Part shown: positions 6,354-11,363 of the stretch, one piece after another
Numbering within the stretch: position 1 is the stretch's first letter
How the letters are laid out: each line of letters starts with the position of its first letter
The notes under the pieces: generated by a model
Database searches by the model: none
Seen by the model: only the letters and a program-made list of their open reading frames with translations
What the model was told of the DNA's origin: nothing
Program-made: the position numbers and the translations under genes
Assembly: GCA_937958685.1 (NCBI GenBank)
Contig: CALGNF010000099.1
Span: 1-11,363 of the forward strand
Direction: 5' to 3'
DNA: 11,363 bases
Source: an uncultured Caryophanales bacterium
GTDB taxonomy: Bacteria > Bacillota_I > Bacilli_A > Izemoplasmatales > Hujiaoplasmataceae

Positions 6354-7424
6354 ATGAACAAGTTTGACTACATGGAGAAACATGGTTACGAACAAATGGT
6401 TTATTTCTATGACAAGACCACGGGTCTGAAAGGGATCACCTGTATCCACAACACAACCCTCGGTCCGGCACTCGGAGGAACCAGGCTTTGGAACTATGAA
6501 TCGGAAGAGGATGCGGCGATCGACTGCCTGCGGCTCGCCCGCGGCATGACCTACAAGGCTGCGGCTGCCGGCCTCAACCTGGGTGGCGGCAAGACCGTAT
6601 TGATCGGTGAGGCGACAAAAGTCAAATCAGAAGCGTATTTCCGGGCTCTCGGACGTTATGTCCAAAGCCTGAACGGCCGCTACATCACCGCTGAAGACGT
6701 CAACACCTCGACCAAGGACATGGATTATGTCCATATGGAAACGGATCATGTAGTTGGTTTGGAAGGCAAATCTGGAAATCCCTCCCCGAAAACCGCACTG
6801 GGCGTCTTTCACGGGATCAAAGCTTCCTTGTTCAAACGCTTTGGCAACGACGACATCGCCAAGTACACGTATGCCGTCCAAGGCACCGGGCAAACAGGCT
6901 ATTATCTTGTCAAGTACCTCCTGGATGCCGGCGCGAAAAAAATCTATTTCACGGAAATCAATCAAAAGCATATCGACCGGATGAAGAGCGAACATCCGGA
7001 AGTCGAATTCGTCAAGCCCGATGAAATCTATGCTCTGCCAGTCGATGTGTTCGCGCCTTGCGCGCTCGGCGCGACGCTGAACGACGATACGATTCCCCAA
7101 ATCAAGGCGGCAATCATCGCCGGTTCGGCGAACAATGTGCTCGCCGACGAAGACAAGCACGGCATGATGATCAAGGATCGGGGCATCCTCTACGCTCCGG
7201 ACTTTGTGATCAATGCCGGCGGGCTGATCAATGTCTATCACGAACTCCTGTCCTACAATGAGGAACGGGCAAAACGCGACATCGAGAAAATCTATGACCG
7301 GCTGCTCGAAATCTATGCGATCGCCGAGAGGGAAGACATCTCCACCTATCAGGCGGCGCGTGTCTACGCCAAGAAACGGATCGAGACCATCAACAATCTC
7401 CACTCTAACTATATTCCCAGGTAA
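6354..7424 (+). CDS. bcd: Leucine dehydrogenase (Glu/Leu/Phe/Val dehydrogenase family)
   Basis: This 356-residue enzyme catalyses NAD-linked oxidative deamination of leucine, valine and isoleucine to their 2-oxoacids and ammonia. Known Bacillus leucine dehydrogenase residues are found at the same numbers: Lys68 (TYKAAAAG), Lys80 (GGGKTV) and Asp115 (AEDVNTS). The glycine-rich segment LGPALGGTR lies near the N terminus. The NAD Rossmann motif is GTGQTG (177-182), with an acidic Glu201 after the second strand, which fits NAD rather than NADP. The length is typical of leucine dehydrogenases (about 360) and much shorter than glutamate dehydrogenase. It has an excellent ribosome site and is the first gene of the operon. 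Phenylalanine dehydrogenase is a close relative, but the downstream VOR and ptb genes favour branched-chain substrates. Confidence 0.94.
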   Translation: MNKFDYMEKHGYEQMVYFYDKTTGLKGITCIHNTTLGPALGGTRLWNYESEEDAAIDCLRLARGMTYKAAAAGLNLGGGKTVLIGEATKVKSEAYFRALGRYVQSLNGRYITAEDVNTSTKDMDYVHMETDHVVGLEGKSGNPSPKTALGVFHGIKASLFKRFGNDDIAKYTYAVQGTGQTGYYLVKYLLDAGAKKIYFTEINQKHIDRMKSEHPEVEFVKPDEIYALPVDVFAPCALGATLNDDTIPQIKAAIIAGSANNVLADEDKHGMMIKDRGILYAPDFVINAGGLINVYHELLSYNEERAKRDIEKIYDRLLEIYAIAEREDISTYQAARVYAKKRIETINNLHSNYIPR

Positions 7425-7427
7425 TCT

Positions 7428-8075
7428 ATGAAACGGATTACCTTTCTTACGGGCTATTACGGTTCGGGAAAAACGGAAATCGCCCTCAATCTGGCACTTG
7501 CCAAGAAGGTCGACTACCTTGTCGACCTCGATGTCATCAATCCGTACTTCCGATCCCGCGAAGCAGAAAAGATGCTCAGCAAAAACGGCACCGTCTGCAT
7601 CTCCTCCGACCTTGAGAATGGAGCCTATGCAGATTTGCCGTATTTGTCAAAAAAGATCTTCCTGCCTTTCCGCGAGGCCGACACGCGTTCGATCTTCGAT
7701 CTTGGTGGCAATGACCTGGGCGCGCGGATCATGCGCCAGTTCGACGAGGAGGACAAGGCCGATGTCGACCTGTTTCTCGTCGTGAACGTCTTCCGCGAGG
7801 AAACCAAAGACGAAGCCTCCATCATCCGGGTCATCCGGGAAATCGAAGGCGCTTCCGGGTTCAAAGTCACCGGAATCATCAACAACACCAACCTGCTGAA
7901 GGAAACGACCTATGACGAAATCTATTTCGGCGAGGCAATCATCAGCGAAGTGGCGAAAAAATGCGACATTCCCATCGCGTTCACATCGATATACGAAGAA
8001 ATCCATGACCCGGAAAAGAAAGTTGCGGGGGAACCGCTGATCCTCAAACTCTATTTCCGCAAGTCGTGGTACTAA
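7428..8075 (+). CDS. P-loop ATPase of unknown role, MinD/SIMIBI-like
   Basis: This 215-residue protein opens with a P-loop, GYYGSGKT, at residues 9-16. A second conserved segment DLDVINPYFRSRE (33-45) follows, and SIFDLGGNDLGA is a Walker-B-like strand. A later NNTNL may correspond to the base-recognition region of GTPase-like folds. This makes it a nucleoside triphosphatase of the P-loop class, probably SIMIBI-like. There is no membrane segment. It starts three bases after the leucine dehydrogenase stop, with only a weak AGG site, so translation is probably coupled. It lies directly before the ferredoxin subunit, whose ribosome site overlaps its stop. Its function is not known to me. Maturation of the iron-sulfur oxidoreductase or a regulatory role would fit the position, as inference only. 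Confidence 0.82.
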   Translation: MKRITFLTGYYGSGKTEIALNLALAKKVDYLVDLDVINPYFRSREAEKMLSKNGTVCISSDLENGAYADLPYLSKKIFLPFREADTRSIFDLGGNDLGARIMRQFDEEDKADVDLFLVVNVFREETKDEASIIRVIREIEGASGFKVTGIINNTNLLKETTYDEIYFGEAIISEVAKKCDIPIAFTSIYEEIHDPEKKVAGEPLILKLYFRKSWY

Positions 8076-8080
8076 GGAGG
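8074..8080 (+). promoter_or_regulatory. Ribosome binding site of the VOR delta subunit
   Basis: AAGGAGG overlaps the stop codon of the ATPase gene (8073-8075) and lies five bases before the ATG at 8086. It is one of the strongest sites in the operon, which suggests high or independent initiation for the ferredoxin subunit. Confidence 0.85.
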
Positions 8081-8085
8081 AAATC

Positions 8086-8304
8086 ATGCCCAAAGGCAAG
8101 ACAACATTCGCATACGAAAAGTGTAAAGGCTGTCTTCTGTGTGTGGCCGTCTGCCCCCAGAAGATCCTATATCAAGACATGACCACGCTGAATCGCGCCG
8201 GCTATAACATCATCAAGGTTAGCGAACCCGATAAATGCATCGGCTGCGCCTTCTGCGCGATCATGTGTCCGGATTCGGTCATCACGGTGGGGGTGGAAAA
8301 ATAA
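8086..8304 (+). CDS. 2-oxoacid:ferredoxin oxidoreductase delta subunit (2[4Fe-4S] ferredoxin)
   Basis: This 72-residue ferredoxin has two classical CxxCxxCxxxCP motifs: C13, C16, C19, C23 and C51, C54, C57, C61. The two clusters carry electrons from the thiamine-bound intermediate to external ferredoxin. It corresponds to the delta subunit of VOR, POR and KGOR enzymes; the name VorC or VorD depends on the organism, so no symbol is given. The length fits these subunits (70-105 residues). It is preceded by AAGGAGG and ends overlapping the alpha-subunit start by one base (TAATG), with gene order delta-alpha-beta-gamma. It acts in the cytoplasm within the complex. Confidence 0.94.
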   Translation: MPKGKTTFAYEKCKGCLLCVAVCPQKILYQDMTTLNRAGYNIIKVSEPDKCIGCAFCAIMCPDSVITVGVEK

Positions 8305-9371
8305 TGGGAAGAATCCTGATGAAGGGCAACGAAGCGATCGCAGTCGCAGCCATCAGAGGCGGCATCGACGCTTTCTTCGGTTATCCGATCACCCCACAGA
8401 ACGAAATTCCCGAGTACCTATCGAAACATCTGCTCGCCAATGGCAAAGCCTTTGTGCAAGCTGAATCGGAGGTCGCGGCGATCAATATGGTCTACGGAGC
8501 CGCCGGTGCCGGCGCCCGCGTCATGACTTCATCATCCTCGCCCGGCATCGCCCTGAAACAGGAGGGCATCTCCTATCTTTGCGGCGCCCAGTTGCCGGCT
8601 GTCATCGTCTCCGTCATGCGCGGTGGTCCCGGTCTTGGCGGCATCCAGCCGTCCCAAGCTGATTACTACCAAGCCACAAGAGGCGGCGGCAATGGCGATT
8701 ACAACCTGATCGTCTTCGGTCCCGAAACGATCCAGGAAACCGTGGATATCATGAAAGAAGCGTTTGCGATCGCCGACCAATATCGCAATCCCGTGCTCGT
8801 GCTCGTCGACGGACTCATCGGCCAGATGATGGAGTCGATCGATCTCGACAGACCCGTCAAAGAACGCAACTTGCCTCCCAAGGATTATGCGACCACCGGA
8901 ACCAGGAACCACCCGGGCCGCCATATCATCAACTCCCTGTATCTCGATCCTCTGGAACTCGAAAACCACAACAAGAAACTTCAACAGAAATACGCGCTGG
9001 TAAAGGCGCAAGAGACCAGATACGAAACTGTGGACCTCGAGGACGCCGATTATGTCATCGTCGCCTACGGGACGATGGCGCGCATCGTCCGCTCGGCGAT
9101 GGAAACGCTGAAGAAATTGGGCATCAAGGTCGGCATGATCCGCCCGATCACAATCTGGCCGTATCCCGAGGCGGCATTTGACCTGATCAAAGCTGACTGC
9201 AAGGGGATTCTCTGTACGGAAATGAGTGCCGGCCAGATGCTCGATGATGTGCTGATCGCCAACAACGGCCGTCACAAGGTGGCTTTCTATGGCCGCATGG
9301 GCGGCATGGTTCCCGATCCCGAAGAAATCGTGGCGGCGATCAAGAACTTTTCCGACTGGGTGGTGAAGTAA
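8304..9371 (+). CDS. vorB: 2-oxoacid:ferredoxin oxidoreductase alpha subunit, VorB type (3-methyl-2-oxobutanoate)
   Basis: This 355-residue subunit of a thiamine-diphosphate enzyme converts branched-chain 2-oxoacids and CoA to acyl-CoA, CO2 and reduced ferredoxin. The N terminus MGRILMKGNEAIA, then FFGYPITPQNEIPEYL and the block TSSSSPGIALKQEGISYL, are typical of the VorB subfamily. The closing part, IRPITIWPYPEAAF, belongs to the transketolase C-terminal-like domain. The length agrees with VorB (about 350). The ATG at 8304 is chosen because the family begins there; the longer reading from 8235 runs through the ferredoxin gene in another frame. GGGTGG at about 8291-8296 is a modest ribosome site and translation is probably coupled. 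A 2-oxoglutarate oxidoreductase (KorA) is the main alternative. The leucine dehydrogenase and ptb neighbours favour VOR. Confidence 0.92.
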   Translation: MGRILMKGNEAIAVAAIRGGIDAFFGYPITPQNEIPEYLSKHLLANGKAFVQAESEVAAINMVYGAAGAGARVMTSSSSPGIALKQEGISYLCGAQLPAVIVSVMRGGPGLGGIQPSQADYYQATRGGGNGDYNLIVFGPETIQETVDIMKEAFAIADQYRNPVLVLVDGLIGQMMESIDLDRPVKERNLPPKDYATTGTRNHPGRHIINSLYLDPLELENHNKKLQQKYALVKAQETRYETVDLEDADYVIVAYGTMARIVRSAMETLKKLGIKVGMIRPITIWPYPEAAFDLIKADCKGILCTEMSAGQMLDDVLIANNGRHKVAFYGRMGGMVPDPEEIVAAIKNFSDWVVK

Positions 9372-9372
9372 G

Positions 9373-10122
9373 ATGGAAGTCAAATACGCAAAGACAAAGG
9401 GCCTGACCGACAAGCCGCTCACCTATTGCCCCGGTTGCACCCACGGGATCGTCCACAAGCTCGTCGCCGAAGCCCTTGATGAACTCGGGCTTCTGGGCGA
9501 AGCTGTCGGCATCGCCAGCGTCGGTTGCTCGGTCTTCTCTTATGAATTCTTCAACTGCGACATGCAGCAGGCGCCCCATGGCCGGGCATGCGCGGAAGCG
9601 ACCGGCATCAAGCGCGTCCGCCCCGACTTGACCGTTTTCACCTATCAGGGAGACGGTGATCTGGCCTCGATCGGCATCGCGGAGACCATCCACGCCGCCA
9701 ATCGCGGCGAAAACATCACCGTGATCTTCATCAACAACGCCATCTATGGGATGACAGGCGGCCAAATGGCGCCGACGACCCTCATCGGCCAGCGGACGAC
9801 CACCTCGCAAGGCGGCCGCACCCTCGCGCAACACGGAAACCCGATAAAAATCAGCGAGATCTTCGCGCAGATCGAGGGCGTCGCCTATCTTGAACGCGTC
9901 GCTACCTTCAATCCCAAACAAGTCCTAAACGCCAAGAAGGCGATCAAGAAAGCCTTCACCTATCAAAAGGAAAAACGTGGCTTTACGATGATCGAAGTGC
10001 TCTCCACTTGCCCGGTCAACTGGGGTATGACCCCGATCGACGCGCTCGAGTGGGTCAAGACTTCGATGACGCCGATCTATCCGCTCGGACTCTTCAAGGA
10101 CAAAGGTGATTTCCATGAATAG
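9373..10122 (+). CDS. 2-oxoacid:ferredoxin oxidoreductase beta subunit (thiamine diphosphate-binding)
   Basis: This 249-residue subunit binds thiamine diphosphate and Mg. The signature GDGD (93-96), followed by the Asn pair N121-N122 and YGMTGGQ (125-131), is the cofactor site. CPGC (19-22) and further cysteines near residue 50 (VGCSVF) are usual in this family, where some Cys residues can hold a [4Fe-4S] cluster. The block DMQQAPHGRACAEATG is the conserved segment before the cofactor site. The length is typical of VOR beta subunits. It starts one base after the alpha subunit's stop and overlaps the gamma subunit by eight bases. It performs decarboxylation of the 2-oxoacid in the complex. Substrate specificity is assigned from context only. 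Confidence 0.94.
   Translation: MEVKYAKTKGLTDKPLTYCPGCTHGIVHKLVAEALDELGLLGEAVGIASVGCSVFSYEFFNCDMQQAPHGRACAEATGIKRVRPDLTVFTYQGDGDLASIGIAETIHAANRGENITVIFINNAIYGMTGGQMAPTTLIGQRTTTSQGGRTLAQHGNPIKISEIFAQIEGVAYLERVATFNPKQVLNAKKAIKKAFTYQKEKRGFTMIEVLSTCPVNWGMTPIDALEWVKTSMTPIYPLGLFKDKGDFHE
10102..10110 (+). promoter_or_regulatory. Ribosome binding site deciding the gamma-subunit start
   Basis: AAAGGTGAT lies correctly before the ATG at 10115. The competing GTG at 10106 is inside this site, so it is not a plausible start. Confidence 0.65.
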
Positions 10123-10687
10123 CACATGCCGCATCCGCGTCGCCGGTTTCGGCGGACAAGGCGTGATGATGTTCGGACAGATGCTTGCCTACTCCGCGAC
10201 CCACGACGAACTCAACACGCTTTGGTTCCCCTCCTACGGTCCGGAGACCCGCGGCGGAACCGCCAACTGTTCCGTGATCGTCAGCAATCAGACCATCAAC
10301 TCACCGGTCTTCAAGGCCGCCGACCATCTCGTCGTCTTCAACATGCCTTCGCTCACGAAATTTCAGGAGCAAATCGAACAAGGTGGCCTCATCTTGTATA
10401 ACGCCTCGCTGATCAAGACGGCGGTGAAAAGCGACAAGGCGCTCGTCGTCGGCATTCCCATCAACGACATCGCCCACGATCTTGGCTCGCTTCAAGTGGC
10501 CAACATGGTCATGCTGGGGGCGTATCTGGAACTGACCGGCCTGTTCACGGATGCGACGATCACCGAGATCATCAAGAAATTCATGGGCGAACGCAAAGCC
10601 CACATGGTCGAAATCAACATCCAGGCCATCGCCGCCGGGCGTAAGCAAATCCGCGACATCGGGGTGACTTATGTTAAAACGAGTTGA
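10115..10687 (+). CDS. 2-oxoacid:ferredoxin oxidoreductase gamma subunit
   Basis: This 190-residue subunit has the family's N-terminal signature RVAGFGGQGVMMFGQ, with GFGGQG at 11-16, followed by WFPSYGPETRGGTANCSV, which is conserved in gamma subunits of POR, KGOR and VOR. The gamma domain is generally linked to CoA handling in these enzymes. The length is normal (180-190). The start at 10115 gives MNSTCRIRVAGFGGQG and overlaps the beta-subunit stop by eight bases. Its end overlaps the ptb start by 17 bases, the largest overlap in the operon. With delta, alpha and beta upstream the enzyme complex is complete. Confidence 0.93.
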   Translation: MNSTCRIRVAGFGGQGVMMFGQMLAYSATHDELNTLWFPSYGPETRGGTANCSVIVSNQTINSPVFKAADHLVVFNMPSLTKFQEQIEQGGLILYNASLIKTAVKSDKALVVGIPINDIAHDLGSLQVANMVMLGAYLELTGLFTDATITEIIKKFMGERKAHMVEINIQAIAAGRKQIRDIGVTYVKTS

Positions 10688-11318
10688 CGAACTGATCATA
10701 TTCGCCAAAGCGGCCAAGACCAAACGGATCGCCGTTGTTTTTGCCCATGACGAGAACGTCATGGAAGCGGTGGCGAAGGCGATCGAACTCGGTGTCGTCG
10801 ATCCGGTTCTGATCGGCGAAAGCCGCGAGATCGCAAACTTGATGTCCAAGCACTGCCTGGGACATGCCTATGAGGTGATCGACGAGAGCGACGGCGAGAA
10901 GGCGACCAAGATCGCGATGGACCTGGTCAACGCCGGCAAGGCCGAGATCGTGATGAAAGGCCTGATCGATACCCGCGTCCTCCTGAAAGGCGTCGTCAAC
11001 AAGGAATACGGCATCCGCAAGGCCCAATTGCTCAGCCATGTCGGGCTCGTTTCCTATCCCGGATTCGACCGCGTGCTGTTTGCCTCGGACGGGGCAATGA
11101 ACATCGAGCCATCCATCGATGAAAAAATCATGATCATCGAAAACGCCGTGACCCTCGCCCACAACCTGGGATACCGAGAACCGAAAGTCGGCTTGGTGAG
11201 CGCCGTCGAGAAAGTCAATCCCAAGATCCAGTCGACGGTCGACGCCGAAAAAATCAAGGAATATTACCGGGCAAATCCGCCGCAAGGCTTTCTGATCGAC
11301 GGGCCGTTTGCGATCGAC
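10671..11318 (+). CDS. ptb: Phosphate butyryltransferase (3' truncated)
   Basis: The frame opens with ATG at 10671 (MLKRVDELIIFAKAAKTKRI) and stays open for 216 codons until the adapter begins at 11319, so no stop is present in the insert. Family features are KRIAVVFAHDENVMEAV near the start, EIVMKGLIDTRVLLKGVVN in the middle and QGFLIDGPFAID at the cut, where homologues continue into the conserved DNA(I/V)S region. Full-length family members are about 300 residues, so roughly 70 percent is present. The enzyme converts butyryl-CoA or branched acyl-CoA and phosphate to acyl phosphate and CoA. GGGGTGA at 10661-10667 serves as a ribosome site within the gamma gene. A butyrate kinase gene is expected next. 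Phosphate acetyltransferase is a related alternative but fits the operon less well. Confidence 0.9.
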
Positions 11319-11363
11319 AGATCGGAAGAGCGTCGTGTAGGGAAAGAGTGTAGATCTCGGTGG
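11319..11363. other. Illumina P5/Read-1 adapter remnant, reverse complement (not genomic)
   Basis: The sequence from AGATCGGAAGAGC to the end is the exact reverse complement of the same P5/Read-1 adapter seen at the other end, over 45 bases. It replaces the end of ptb and must not be translated. Confidence 0.98.

Noticed and set aside
6627..7403. Antisense open frame of 258 codons
   Set aside because: It is fully opposite leucine dehydrogenase, whose catalytic residues are all in place on the + strand.
8532..9422. Antisense open frame of 296 codons
   Set aside because: It is opposite vorB, which is well supported, and has no ribosome site or recognisable domain.

Overview
This window looks like one complete sequenced molecule from an anaerobic, amino-acid-fermenting bacterium, probably in or near the Bacillota. 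That placement is an inference from strong AGGAGG-type ribosome sites, TGn extended -10 promoters, tightly overlapping operons and gene content (RocA, leucine dehydrogenase, a ferredoxin-linked 2-oxoacid oxidoreductase and phosphate butyryltransferase). Positions 1-50 and 11319-11363 are Illumina P5/Read-1 adapter in inverted orientation, so the biological insert is 51-11318. The first and last genes are cut by the ends of the molecule. All genes are on the + strand.

Region 1 (51-5184) is a proline-oxidation operon. It encodes the C-terminal part of a FAD/NAD(P)-binding alpha subunit, a two-cluster ferredoxin subunit, a BFD-like [2Fe-2S] subunit and a DAO-family FAD beta subunit. This order matches the heterotetrameric dye-linked L-proline dehydrogenase (PDH1) operons of Thermococcales. 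Next come RocA-type 1-pyrroline-5-carboxylate/glutamate-semialdehyde dehydrogenase and an unrecognised 330-residue protein with a C-terminal CxCP...CxC motif. Together the first five genes would convert proline to glutamate.

Region 2 (5185-6202) is a small module with its own putative promoter and a direct-repeat operator candidate. It encodes an unrecognised 202-residue protein, translationally coupled to a stand-alone Smr-domain protein.

Region 3 (6203-11318) is a branched-chain amino acid oxidation operon behind a good extended -10 promoter. It encodes leucine dehydrogenase, an uncharacterised P-loop ATPase, the delta, alpha, beta and gamma subunits of a VOR-type 2-oxoacid:ferredoxin oxidoreductase, and phosphate butyryltransferase (truncated). 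The inferred route is Leu/Val/Ile to 2-oxoacid (NADH), to acyl-CoA (reduced ferredoxin), to acyl phosphate. A butyrate-kinase-type step to ATP is expected just beyond the end. The least explained genes are the 330-residue Cys-motif protein, the 202-residue/Smr pair and the P-loop ATPase. No RNA gene, CRISPR array or mobile element is visible.
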